A stretch of DNA of 51,940 nt from SIG710 sp045605745 (GTDB lineage Bacteria > Bacillota > Clostridia > Oscillospirales > CAG-272): contig JAZUQN010000031.1 in NCBI GenBank assembly GCA_045605745.1, forward strand, positions 1-51,940, in the 5' to 3' direction. Positions 24,481 through 32,178 of this stretch are shown here, piece by piece (positions within the stretch are counted from its first letter, which is position 1; each line of letters opens with the position of its first letter). The notes under the pieces were generated by a model, which saw only the letters and a program-made list of their open reading frames with translations, searched no databases and was not told the origin of the DNA. Both the position numbers and the translations under genes were made by a program.

Positions 24481-24495
24481 TTAGGAGATGTTTTT

Positions 24496-24630
24496 TTGAA
24501 GACTTCAACTGCTATTATAATGGCATTAATCATAGGTATTTGCATAATAATCGCTGCGGATAACATAGGCGATGCAATTATTGAAGCTGGGGCGAGACTT
24601 GGCAGTAGCATCTCTGCCAAAAGGATATAA
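24496..24630 (+). CDS. Putative 44-residue single-pass membrane peptide
   Basis: A TTG start with TAGGAG upstream. The peptide is MKTSTAIIMALIIGICIIIA for the first 20 residues (one hydrophobic helix), followed by the amphipathic tail ADNIGDAIIEAGARLGSSIS and a basic AKRI end. Such architecture occurs in small regulatory membrane peptides and type I toxins, but no antisense antitoxin promoter is obvious, so I do not assign a function. It is cotranscribed with the 48-residue frame and followed by a hairpin. Confidence 0.5.
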   Translation: MKTSTAIIMALIIGICIIIAADNIGDAIIEAGARLGSSISAKRI

Positions 24631-24646
24631 TACCTAATATTAATTC

Positions 24647-24681
24647 TGCCGCATTGCCATTTGGCAACGCGGCTTCAATTT
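24647..24681 (+). terminator. Hairpin after the tiny ORFs
   Basis: GCCGCATTGCCA/TGGCAACGCGGC around a short T loop, followed by TTCAATTT; a weak T-run. Confidence 0.6.
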
Positions 24682-24757
24682 GTCGAAAAACTGTCATCTA
24701 TCATTGAGAATTCAATAATAAATAATGTTTTTCTACAAATGCGAAAGCTCGCCACTG

Positions 24758-24786
24758 TTGACAATAGTCACCTTTTATGTTAAAAT
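24758..24786 (+). promoter_or_regulatory. Promoter of the 481-residue lipoprotein gene
   Basis: TTGACA (24758-24763), 17 bp, TAAAAT (24781-24786) with extended TG. The ATG is 40 bp downstream. Confidence 0.78.
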
Positions 24787-24825
24787 AAACCCATAGATAA
24801 ACAAATATTTTATAGGAGGGGCGAT

Positions 24826-26271
24826 ATGAAATCAAAGCTCTGTTTTTTCATAATAACACTGTGTTTTCTTTTTATCTTCGGATGCGGTGAAAAAGCTTTA
24901 GAATATTCATTTACAAATGTTATAGAGGAAAATGTCACCTCCGATGGGCATTCGAGAAATGTGCGCATTATGCGTCTTGATACCAATTCAAAACATTCCG
25001 ATGAAATAAACGATGCGCTATCCACTAAATTTGTCAACATATATAATGACTATATGGCAGGCAAGGGAGACACCTTTGGCTCTCTTGTGATTGATTATAC
25101 ATATCATCTTGGGGGAGATATTCTCTCGGTAACAGGTATTGCTGACATTCCAAAGGCGGAGATGCATACTCTGTTTTCGAGAAGTATATATCTTGACACG
25201 GAAAAAGATGTGCTCTACACCGCCGAAGAATATTCTGAGATCCTTGGTATAGACTTAAACGCCGTAAAAGAAAAAGTTTCAAAGGAAATCGGCGGAGATC
25301 TTGATGTAGAGCCATCGTTTGACGGCCTGTTTCATCACAACGGCGACATTGTTTTTATATTCAGCAAAGAGAACCCTTGGCATGGCTACACCGTTTTTTA
25401 TAACTATACAAAAAACACCTATGGCCAGGCAAGCGGCCTCGGATTTTCCGGATTTGATTCTCTTAAAATAGAAAAGGCAGAGCTGCACTTTTATGAAAGT
25501 GATATGCATATCCCGGAACAGGTGAAATTGGTCGGAAAAACTATACATTTCAAAAATACAATAGGAGAAAGCGAGCCTCTCTATTTTTCAAGCTTTTTCA
25601 ATCGTTATTTTGCGGGTTTTTATGGCGATATCAGCATAGAAAAGATTTTTGTGGGTGAGGCTGTGCTTGAGGTTTCACCTTCACATTATAATGATTATAT
25701 GGGATTAAAAGCCCTTAATATCAATTCAATATCCGCTTTTGGGCACACACTTGAGCTTTATAACCCTATTTTGCTTGATGGATTAAAACGTGTACCGATT
25801 TATTATACAGACGATTACTTTCTGTTTTCAGATAACCTGATTATAACAAAGCAAGGAATACACCTCTTTGAAGATTATTCTAACGGGGGATGGACAGAAA
25901 ATACTATTGTTACCGAAATATTTATCGAATATGACGGAAGCCTTGCTTATATAAAAAGACCAATAAAATATCCTATTGCGTATAATGAGCATCGTGAAAG
26001 AATACTTAAAAATTGCACTTCAACCGATGAATTTTGCCGAGAATACGGAAGGATCCGTATTGAGGACGGGAACTTAAGCTTTGTTCCGGAAAAAACTTTC
26101 ACCGTTTCCGAAGTCTACAATCTTTCTGCTATGCTTGATTATCTTTATGAGACATATGATGAGAACACTGTCAACAGCCGACTCGGTATACAAGAAAAAA
26201 TGACACTCTCCCAGCTTATTGCATACAATGCCCTGAAATACAGCAATGAAAATGCGAGTCAAACGCCGTAA
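24826..26271 (+). CDS. Putative lipoprotein, DUF3298/PdaC-like amino-terminal region
   Basis: A 481-residue exported protein with a lipoprotein signal peptide (hydrophobic core LCFFIITLCFLFIF, lipobox IFGC with Cys22). Residues about 30-200 show the pattern of the DUF4163-DUF3298 pair: VIDYTYHLGGDILSVTGIAD, a YLDTEKDVLYTAEEYSEIL step, then AVKEKVSKEI. This is common in surface proteins of Firmicutes. The rest has no motif I recognise. GGAGGGG precedes the ATG. It has its own promoter and no clear terminator before the next promoter. A cell-envelope role is likely, the activity unknown. Confidence 0.65.
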   Translation: MKSKLCFFIITLCFLFIFGCGEKALEYSFTNVIEENVTSDGHSRNVRIMRLDTNSKHSDEINDALSTKFVNIYNDYMAGKGDTFGSLVIDYTYHLGGDILSVTGIADIPKAEMHTLFSRSIYLDTEKDVLYTAEEYSEILGIDLNAVKEKVSKEIGGDLDVEPSFDGLFHHNGDIVFIFSKENPWHGYTVFYNYTKNTYGQASGLGFSGFDSLKIEKAELHFYESDMHIPEQVKLVGKTIHFKNTIGESEPLYFSSFFNRYFAGFYGDISIEKIFVGEAVLEVSPSHYNDYMGLKALNINSISAFGHTLELYNPILLDGLKRVPIYYTDDYFLFSDNLIITKQGIHLFEDYSNGGWTENTIVTEIFIEYDGSLAYIKRPIKYPIAYNEHRERILKNCTSTDEFCREYGRIRIEDGNLSFVPEKTFTVSEVYNLSAMLDYLYETYDENTVNSRLGIQEKMTLSQLIAYNALKYSNENASQTP

Positions 26272-26309
26272 TTTGGCGAAACAGGCAGATTTATCACCAT
26301 AAAGTTGCC

Positions 26310-26338
26310 TTGACAAAAAATTATTTATGTGATATACT
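26310..26338 (+). promoter_or_regulatory. Promoter of the 275-residue lipoprotein gene
   Basis: TTGACA (26310-26315), 17 bp, TATACT (26333-26338) with extended TG. Confidence 0.72.
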
Positions 26339-26371
26339 GTTTAAGTTACATATGTGCAAGGAGGTTATGAA

Positions 26372-27199
26372 ATGAAATTAAGTATACTAACGGCAGCTCT
26401 GATTGTTTCATTGCTTTTTGCAATATTTATGACATCCTGTAAAAAAGAAACGGCTACAAATAATGCCGAAACCGATATAAGCACAGATACAAATTTTATT
26501 ACCGAAACAGCTGCGGAGAGCACCCCGGTCTCACCGGATACCGAAGCTGAGTCTGAGGACACAGCTCCAGTTGTTTCGCCAAACGAGAATTTAAGAGTGC
26601 CCCTTGAAAACGAAAAAGCAGTTGATATGATAGAATTTCAGTATAAAAAGGCCACTGAAATCATCGACTGGGTAAAAAACGGGTCCCTTAATGCAGATAT
26701 TAACGATCCGATAGCGATGGAGGACGGCAGTATTTACTTCCCCATTATCGACACTGTGGCAAGACCTGAGCTTGACGGTAGATCTATTTGCACATTTGAC
26801 GATCTTTCTGCATATATCAAGGGGGTTTTTGCGCGTGCAATAGCTGCCGATCTTGTTGATATGGCAAAGGAGCATTATGCTGATGTTGACGGAATCCTTT
26901 GCAAAGAGGCTACTTATACAGACACAGAACCTGATGTAATGCCGCCGCAGGACGAACCCGACAATTCCGAAGAGCAGCCTCAAAAGCCAAAGGTAGTTCT
27001 GACAGAGTTTTTTCTCAGCAAATTTACGGATTCTATGTTCAGATATACTGCAAAAGTTACCTATGAAAAGCAATTTGATGAGGTAGCTGAAAATCCCGGC
27101 GATATAAATGCTGCTGAGAGCAACATAGAGTATTTTGACTTCATTTTTGAAAACACGGGAAGTGGATGGTATTGGACAGAGTTCCCTGCTCTTCCGTAA
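26372..27199 (+). CDS. Putative lipoprotein, possibly IseA-like
   Basis: A 275-residue exported protein. Its signal peptide ends in the lipobox FMTSC with a KK after the cysteine, then an acidic, Thr/Glu/Pro-rich spacer (about 25-75). The folded part starts near residue 85 with EFQYKKATEIIDWVKNGSL, MEDGSIYFPIID, TFDDLSAYIKGVFARAIA and VDGILCKEATY. This order resembles the IseA family of DL-endopeptidase inhibitors, a by-eye match only. A Pro/Glu-rich insert (about 190-207) splits the carboxy part. I chose the ATG at 26372 with AAGGAGG seven bases upstream; an in-frame GTG at 26354 lies within that region. Confidence 0.6.
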   Translation: MKLSILTAALIVSLLFAIFMTSCKKETATNNAETDISTDTNFITETAAESTPVSPDTEAESEDTAPVVSPNENLRVPLENEKAVDMIEFQYKKATEIIDWVKNGSLNADINDPIAMEDGSIYFPIIDTVARPELDGRSICTFDDLSAYIKGVFARAIAADLVDMAKEHYADVDGILCKEATYTDTEPDVMPPQDEPDNSEEQPQKPKVVLTEFFLSKFTDSMFRYTAKVTYEKQFDEVAENPGDINAAESNIEYFDFIFENTGSGWYWTEFPALP

Positions 27200-27274
27200 T
27201 AAGCTTGGTGCTATGCGCGGTTTCAGAGCCGCACTTTGCATATAAATATAATATAAAGAGAAGGAGGTGAATAT

Positions 27275-27943
27275 ATGATAGAAGAGCTCACTTGCTCTGC
27301 TCTGTTTGAGCGTGGGCACAGTGCGGCAGAGAAGCTTATTTTTTCCTATGAATACCCTTGGGAAGTTCTTTCTCATATTGGTGATTTTATCCTTGAATAC
27401 GGCAAGACGCTTTCAAAAGACGGATACGATTCTCCCTCAGAAGGCATATGGATCGCAAAAAGCGCAAAGGTTAGTCCCCTTGCTAATATCAGCGGACCTT
27501 GTGTTGTGGGTGAGAACACTGAAATTCGTCAGTGCGCCTTTATTCGCGGCAAAGCACTTATTGGAAACGGATGCGTTATCGGAAACTCCACAGAGCTTAA
27601 GAACTGCATAATTTCCGATGGATGCCAGGTTCCTCATTTCAATTATGTTGGAGATTCTATCCTTGGCTACAAGGCTCATATGGGCGCAGGCTCGGTAACA
27701 TCAAATGTGAAGAGCGACAAGACACTTATAGCTATAAAAGTGGATAATATGAAAATTGAAACCGGACTTAAAAAATTCGGTGCTATGCTTGGCGACTATG
27801 CCGAGATCGGATGCAACAGCGTCCTCAATCCCGGAACAGTTATCGGCAAAAATTCAAATGTTTATCCCCTTTCAAGCGTCAGAGGCTTCGTGCCGCCAAA
27901 AAGTATCTTTAAAGCCCCACATGATGTGGTAACGAAAAAATAA
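27275..27943 (+). CDS. Left-handed beta-helix (hexapeptide repeat) protein, GlmU-C/UDP-GlcNAc-pyrophosphorylase-related
   Basis: A 222-residue protein built largely of hexapeptide repeats: IWIAKSAKVSPLANISGPCV, IGNGCVIGNSTELKNCIISD, LGYKAHMGAGSVTSNVKSD, IGCNSVLNPGTVIGKNSNVY. The conserved PHFNYVGDSILG and GAGSVTSN segments match the acetyltransferase half of GlmU-type enzymes. The nucleotidyltransferase half is missing. Clostridial relatives are often labelled UDP-N-acetylglucosamine pyrophosphorylase. It directly precedes glmM and glmS, so a role in making GlcNAc-1-phosphate is a fair inference; the uridylyl step must come from another gene. It has a consensus AAGGAGGTG ribosome site. Confidence 0.8.
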   Translation: MIEELTCSALFERGHSAAEKLIFSYEYPWEVLSHIGDFILEYGKTLSKDGYDSPSEGIWIAKSAKVSPLANISGPCVVGENTEIRQCAFIRGKALIGNGCVIGNSTELKNCIISDGCQVPHFNYVGDSILGYKAHMGAGSVTSNVKSDKTLIAIKVDNMKIETGLKKFGAMLGDYAEIGCNSVLNPGTVIGKNSNVYPLSSVRGFVPPKSIFKAPHDVVTKK

Positions 27944-27962
27944 TCAAAAGGAAGGTATTCAA

Positions 27963-29351
27963 ATGGGAAGACTATTCGGTACAGATGGCGTTAGAGGTAT
28001 CGCCAACACCGAGCTAAGCTGTGAAAGGGCAATGGAAATCGGACGCGCAGCAGCTGAAGTTTTAGCTGAGGGCTGCAGACGTAGACCGCTTTTTGTCATT
28101 GGCTCAGACACAAGAACCTCATCCGATATGCTTTCATGCGCAGTGATGGCAGGAATTTGCTCTATGGGTGCTGATGTTATCAGCCTCGGAGTTGTGCCAA
28201 CACCGGCGGTGGCTTACCTTGTCGGAAAATACAAGGCAGATGCGGGAATTATGATCTCCGCTTCTCACAACCCCTCTGAATTTAACGGAATCAAGATTTT
28301 CAGCGGCGACGGCTATAAGCTGCCGGATGCTCTTGAAGAAAGGATCGAAGCTATAGTTCTTGATCACGAGACAGCTCTCCAAAAGCCCACAGGTGCTGAG
28401 GTTGGAAAAATCACTCATGCAAATAAGGCTATTAAGGACTATATCGACCATGTGAAAAGCAGCGTGCTCTATTCTCTTGACGGTATGAACATTGCGGTTG
28501 ATTGTTCAAACGGCAGTGCAAGCGCAAGTGCAGCTCAGCTTTTCTCAGATCTGGGTGCAAAGGCTCATATCCTTAATGATTCTCCCAATGGAGCAAACAT
28601 CAATGAAAACTGCGGTTCAACTCATATCGATGCACTTGCAAGCTATGTGGTTGAAAACGGCCTTGAATGCGGTGTTGCTTTTGACGGCGATGCTGACAGA
28701 TGTCTGGCGGTTGACGAAAAGGGCAATGTTATCGACGGTGATATGATCATGGCTATATGTGCTCTTGATCTCATGGAGCGCGGCAGACTTAATCGCAGTG
28801 CAGTTGTTGGAACTATTATGACAAACTTTGGCTTTGGCAAATTCTGCGAAGAAAATGATCTGAAATTTGTTGCCACAAAGGTTGGCGATAGATTTGTCCT
28901 TGAGGAAATGCTGCTTGAAGATTATTCCTTTGGCGGTGAACAGTCCGGACACATAATTTTCAGAGATTTTGCTACAACAGGTGATGGCCAGCTTACAGCT
29001 TGTCAGCTTCTTTCTCTTATTCGCCGCAAACAGAAAAAGCTCTCCGAGCTTGCATCTGTTATGACACGCTATCCTCAAAAAATAGTGAATCTTTCGGTGA
29101 ATTCAGAAGGCAAGCTTCTCTTCTACACAGACAAGGATGTAAAGGATGCCATTGAAGAAGCAAAGACCACTCTTGGAGACAGCGGAAGAATAGTTGTTCG
29201 TCCTTCGGGCACAGAGCCGCTTATAAGAGTTATGGCAGAGGGCAAGGACATGAAGCAGATCGAGGAGGTTTGCGAGACGGTTGCCTCGGTTATCGAAAAG
29301 AAGCTGGGCGGCACAAGAAAAATTAAGAAAACTAAAGCGCCAGACCTTTAA
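27963..29351 (+). CDS. glmM: Phosphoglucosamine mutase
   Basis: A 462-residue alpha-D-phosphohexomutase that converts glucosamine-6-phosphate to glucosamine-1-phosphate for peptidoglycan synthesis. It starts with the family signature MGRLFGTDGVRGIAN. The phospho-serine loop is ISASHNPSEFNGIK (Ser101), the metal loop DGDADRCL, the sugar loop GGEQSGHI and the phosphate loop RPSGTEPLIRV. AAGGAAGG precedes the ATG, 19 bp after the beta-helix gene. The unusual point is its end: the last codons, KAPDL and stop, are also the first bases of the glmS ribozyme, so the cleavage site lies before the stop codon. Confidence 0.97.
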   Translation: MGRLFGTDGVRGIANTELSCERAMEIGRAAAEVLAEGCRRRPLFVIGSDTRTSSDMLSCAVMAGICSMGADVISLGVVPTPAVAYLVGKYKADAGIMISASHNPSEFNGIKIFSGDGYKLPDALEERIEAIVLDHETALQKPTGAEVGKITHANKAIKDYIDHVKSSVLYSLDGMNIAVDCSNGSASASAAQLFSDLGAKAHILNDSPNGANINENCGSTHIDALASYVVENGLECGVAFDGDADRCLAVDEKGNVIDGDMIMAICALDLMERGRLNRSAVVGTIMTNFGFGKFCEENDLKFVATKVGDRFVLEEMLLEDYSFGGEQSGHIIFRDFATTGDGQLTACQLLSLIRRKQKKLSELASVMTRYPQKIVNLSVNSEGKLLFYTDKDVKDAIEEAKTTLGDSGRIVVRPSGTEPLIRVMAEGKDMKQIEEVCETVASVIEKKLGGTRKIKKTKAPDL

Positions 29352-29480
29352 AAAAGGTTGACGAGGAGAGAAATTATCGAAATATTCGGCGGATGTTTCT
29401 CCGGCAGTGCATACTGTCGCAGTCTGTCAGCAAATATACGAGCAATTGTAAAACAAATGGACAGACAAAAATGCAAAATA
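29337..29480 (+). ncRNA. glmS ribozyme: glmS self-cleaving ribozyme/riboswitch
   Basis: A GlcN6P-activated ribozyme. Conserved core elements are in order. AGCGCC is at 29336-29341 (cleavage expected between A29336 and G29337). A P1-type stem ACCTTT/AAAGGT follows. Next come GTTGACGAGGAGAG, TTATCGA and ATTCGGCGGATG with TTTCTCC pairing back to GGAGAGAAA, then GGCAGTGCATACTGTC for the 3' domain. These match the B. subtilis and Thermoanaerobacter ribozymes. Cleavage lowers glmS expression when GlcN6P is high. The 3' boundary is approximate. The 5' end overlaps glmM by 15 bases. A frame from 29393 is a by-product. Confidence 0.95.
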
Positions 29481-29497
29481 AAATTTTTCAGAAAGAT

Positions 29498-29532
29498 CGG
29501 GCAGAACGCCTGACTTTTCGGGCTTCTGCCCG
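29498..29532 (+). promoter_or_regulatory. Hairpin between ribozyme and glmS start
   Basis: CGGGCAGAA/TTCTGCCCG, a perfect nine-base stem ending 15 bases before the start codon, so next to the weak ribosome site (CACAGG). It may shield or position that site. No U-run follows, so it is not an ordinary terminator. Confidence 0.55.
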
Positions 29533-29547
29533 CACAGGTAATTATAT

Positions 29548-31386
29548 ATGTGTGGAATTATTGGCTACACGGGAGAAAAAAACTCTCTCCCTTATCTGCT
29601 TGAAGGCCTCCGCGCTCTGGAATACCGCGGATATGACTCTGCAGGAGTTGCGCTTCAAGAAGAGGGGGTAATAAACACCGTTAAATCAAAGGGCAGAATT
29701 GATAATTTGGAGGAAAAAATAAATTCTTCCAAAGAGAAAACCGAGGGTCATTGCGGCATTGGTCATACTCGCTGGGCAACTCACGGCGCACCGTCCGATG
29801 TAAATTCTCACCCCCACAGTTCAGAAAATCTCTCACTTGTACATAACGGAATAATCGAAAACTATGCCGAGATCGAGGAAATGCTGAAGGGCGAAGGCTA
29901 TAGCTTCCTTTCCGAGACGGATACAGAAGCGGCGGCAAAGCTGATTGACTATTATTATGTTAAATTCAATGATCCTGTCAAGGCAATATTTGAGGCCACT
30001 GATATCATAAGAGGCTCATATGCCTTTGGAGTTATATTTAAGGATAAGCCCGGCGTTATATACGCAACAAGAAAGGATAGTCCACTAATTGTTGCTTCGA
30101 ATGAAGAGGGGGGTTTTATTGCCTCGGATATTCCTGCAATTTTACGTCACACAAGCAGTTATTATCAGCTTGATGAAGGAATTGTTGCGTCAATCGGCAA
30201 AAGCGGTACAAGCTTTTTTGATAGAAAAGGCAATGAACGCTCCCAAAAAAGACTCACCGTCGATTGGAATGTTGAGCAAGCGCAAAAAGGCGGCTTCCCA
30301 CATTTCATGATCAAGGAGATTCATGAAGAGCCTGAAGCTATACGCAAAACGATCTCAACTCGCATAGGCGAGGATGGTTTGCCGAACTTTGGAATCAAGG
30401 AGCTTGATATTTTGCGACTTGCAAAATTCAAAAACATCCATATTGTTGCTTGCGGAACAGCTATGCACGCAGGACTCATTGGCAAACATATCATCGAAAA
30501 GCTGGCAAGGGTGCCGGTTAATGTAGATATCGCCTCAGAATTTCGCTATCGTGATCCTATTCTCGGCAAGGATGATCTTGTGATTCTTCTTTCACAATCC
30601 GGCGAAACAGCAGACACGCTTGCAGCGCTCCGCCACGCCAAGTCACAGGGCGTTTACACCCTTTCAATTGTGAATGTTATTGGTTCAAGCGTTGCAAGAG
30701 AGGCAGACAGCGTGCTATATACTTGGGCCGGTCCCGAAATTTCGGTTGCAAGCACAAAGGCATATAGCGTTCAATGTGCTCTGCTCTATCTCTTTGCAAT
30801 TCAGCTTGCAAGGGCTTGCGGAAGGCTGGATGACGAAAAAGCAAAAGAGCTTTGCCACACGCTTTGCGAAAAAGTGCCAAAGGATGTTTCAAATGCACTT
30901 TTGCTGAATGATGACATCAAAAAGAGCGCAAGACATTATCTTTCAAGCGAGCATCTTTTCTTTATTGGAAGAGGCATCGACAGCGCACTTTGCTCTGAGG
31001 CATCACTGAAGCTTAAGGAAATCTCATATATTCACAGCGAGGCTTATGCTGCCGGAGAGCTAAAGCATGGAACGATATCTCTTATTACAGATGGGATTCC
31101 GGTTGTTGCGCTTATAACCTCCATGTCTCTTGCAGAAAAAATGATCTCGGGCATAAGAGAGGTTAAAAGCAGAGGCGCAAAGGTTCTTTGCATAACAACG
31201 AGAGAGATTGCAGAAAAATACGCAATACCCGCAGATAAAATAATTTCGGTTTCGGATACAGAAGAGGATTTTGCAGCCTTTTCTGTTGCAACACTAATAC
31301 AGCTTTTCGCATATCATGTTGCCGCACAGCGCGGTTGCGATGTGGATAAACCAAGAAACCTTGCAAAATCCGTTACCGTTGAATAG
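29548..31386 (+). CDS. glmS: Glutamine-fructose-6-phosphate aminotransferase (isomerizing)
   Basis: A 612-residue enzyme making glucosamine-6-phosphate from fructose-6-phosphate and glutamine, the first step of amino-sugar synthesis. The amino-terminal glutaminase has the mature nucleophile Cys2 (MCGIIGYTG), ALEYRGYDSAGVA and GIGHTRWATHGAPSDVNSHP. Two SIS domains follow (about 290-600) with ACGTAMHAG, LSQSGETADTLAA and SEAYAAGELKHGTISL. It ends in PRNLAKSVTVE, the usual carboxy terminus with the conserved ammonia-channel residues. The length is standard. Expression is controlled by the ribozyme immediately upstream. Confidence 0.97.
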   Translation: MCGIIGYTGEKNSLPYLLEGLRALEYRGYDSAGVALQEEGVINTVKSKGRIDNLEEKINSSKEKTEGHCGIGHTRWATHGAPSDVNSHPHSSENLSLVHNGIIENYAEIEEMLKGEGYSFLSETDTEAAAKLIDYYYVKFNDPVKAIFEATDIIRGSYAFGVIFKDKPGVIYATRKDSPLIVASNEEGGFIASDIPAILRHTSSYYQLDEGIVASIGKSGTSFFDRKGNERSQKRLTVDWNVEQAQKGGFPHFMIKEIHEEPEAIRKTISTRIGEDGLPNFGIKELDILRLAKFKNIHIVACGTAMHAGLIGKHIIEKLARVPVNVDIASEFRYRDPILGKDDLVILLSQSGETADTLAALRHAKSQGVYTLSIVNVIGSSVAREADSVLYTWAGPEISVASTKAYSVQCALLYLFAIQLARACGRLDDEKAKELCHTLCEKVPKDVSNALLLNDDIKKSARHYLSSEHLFFIGRGIDSALCSEASLKLKEISYIHSEAYAAGELKHGTISLITDGIPVVALITSMSLAEKMISGIREVKSRGAKVLCITTREIAEKYAIPADKIISVSDTEEDFAAFSVATLIQLFAYHVAAQRGCDVDKPRNLAKSVTVE

Positions 31387-31399
31387 AATCTTTTTTGAA

Positions 31400-31434
31400 A
31401 AAAAGGGCTGATTCGTTTGAATCAGCCCTCTTTT
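31400..31434 (+). terminator. Terminator after glmS
   Basis: AGGGCTGATTC/GAATCAGCCCT around GTTT, with A-run before and TTTT after; probably bidirectional. Confidence 0.88.
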
Positions 31435-31442
31435 CGGAAAAA

Positions 31443-31544
31443 TCAGCAGCCGCAATGGCAGCAGGAAAGAAGAAGGATAGCTATGATGATAAGCCAAATA
31501 ATGTTGTTGTCATCAAAAATGTTGCAAAGGCAGTTGTTATTCAT
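31443..31544 (-). CDS. 33-residue Cys-rich hydrophobic peptide, YjcZ-like
   Basis: A small peptide, MNNNCLCNIFDDNNIIWLII in its first 20 residues, ending in a hydrophobic stretch and CCHCGC. Similar tiny proteins with a CxC amino end, one W-I-I-I helix and a cysteine-rich tail are common in spore-forming Clostridia and resemble the YjcZ-type sporulation peptides; the link to sporulation is by analogy. GGAGG lies six bases before the ATG. The longer in-frame extension crosses the luxS promoter and is not credible. Confidence 0.72.
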   Translation of the reverse strand: MNNNCLCNIFDDNNIIWLIIIAILLLSCCHCGC

Positions 31545-31605
31545 ATAAGTTCCTCCAAAAATTTTTGAGGGCTTTTTTGCCTCTCTGTTAGCATAATATG
31601 TCGCT

Positions 31606-31634
31606 GCTATAATTTTGTTACTCTTTTTTGTCGA
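31606..31634 (-). promoter_or_regulatory. Candidate promoter of the 33-residue peptide gene
   Basis: On the minus strand: TCGACA, 17 bp, TATAGC. It lies back-to-back with the luxS promoter. Confidence 0.45.
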
Positions 31635-31642
31635 AAGAGAGC

Positions 31643-31671
31643 TTGAAAAAAATTTTTTATTATGGTACAAT
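31643..31671 (+). promoter_or_regulatory. luxS-mtnN promoter
   Basis: TTGAAA (31643-31648), 17 bp, TACAAT (31666-31671) with extended TG. The start codon is 30 bp downstream. Confidence 0.72.
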
Positions 31672-31700
31672 ATATCAAACAAAAAAGCTTGGAGGCTTAA

Positions 31701-32177
31701 ATGAATACACCAAGAAAAATCGAATCCTTTAAAGTTGATCACGACTTTATCTTGCCCGGAATATATGTTTCAAGAATAGATGGGGACATCACAACCTATG
31801 ATATGCGAACCAGAGAGCCCAATATGGGAGATTATATGGATGATCTTACTATGCATTCGATGGAGCATATGTTTGCCACCTTTGTGCGTAGCTCAAGGAT
31901 AGGCGAAAAGGTGATATATTTTGGTCCTATGGGATGTCAAACAGGTTTTTATCTTTTAGTCAGAGATGCGGATAATAATGAAGTTTTGGCCGTTGTTAAG
32001 GACGTGCTAAAGCAAATAATCGAGCATCCCGGAGAAATGTTTGGGGCAAGCCGAAAGGAATGTGGAAATTATATGAACCTTGATCTTGATGCCGCAAAAA
32101 AGGAATGCCGCCGATATCTCTCGGCACTTGAGGAAAAAAAGAATATTGATTTTGTTTATCCCACGGAGGCGAAATAA
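31701..32177 (+). CDS. luxS: S-ribosylhomocysteine lyase LuxS
   Basis: A 158-residue metalloenzyme that splits S-ribosylhomocysteine to homocysteine and DPD, the precursor of AI-2. The metal ligands are His52 and His56 in TMHSMEH and Cys121 in KECGNY. The catalytic Cys79 is in FGPMGCQTGFYL and Glu55 is the second base. The length and the amino-terminal SFKVDHDFILPGIYVS are typical. Its stop codon is one base before the mtnN start, so the two steps of the activated methyl cycle are translated from one message. TTGGAGG precedes the ATG. Confidence 0.97.
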   Translation: MNTPRKIESFKVDHDFILPGIYVSRIDGDITTYDMRTREPNMGDYMDDLTMHSMEHMFATFVRSSRIGEKVIYFGPMGCQTGFYLLVRDADNNEVLAVVKDVLKQIIEHPGEMFGASRKECGNYMNLDLDAAKKECRRYLSALEEKKNIDFVYPTEAK

Positions 32178-32178
32178 A

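Noticed and set aside
24306..24620. 104-residue minus-strand frame opposite the two tiny ORFs
   Set aside because: Promoter, ribosome sites and terminator are all on the plus strand; this frame has none.
26591..27376. 261-residue minus-strand frame across a lipoprotein gene and the glmU-like start
   Set aside because: It covers two well-supported plus-strand starts with promoter and ribosome sites and has no domain signature.
29393..29671. 92-residue plus-strand frame between glmM and glmS
   Set aside because: It covers the glmS ribozyme and runs into glmS in another frame.
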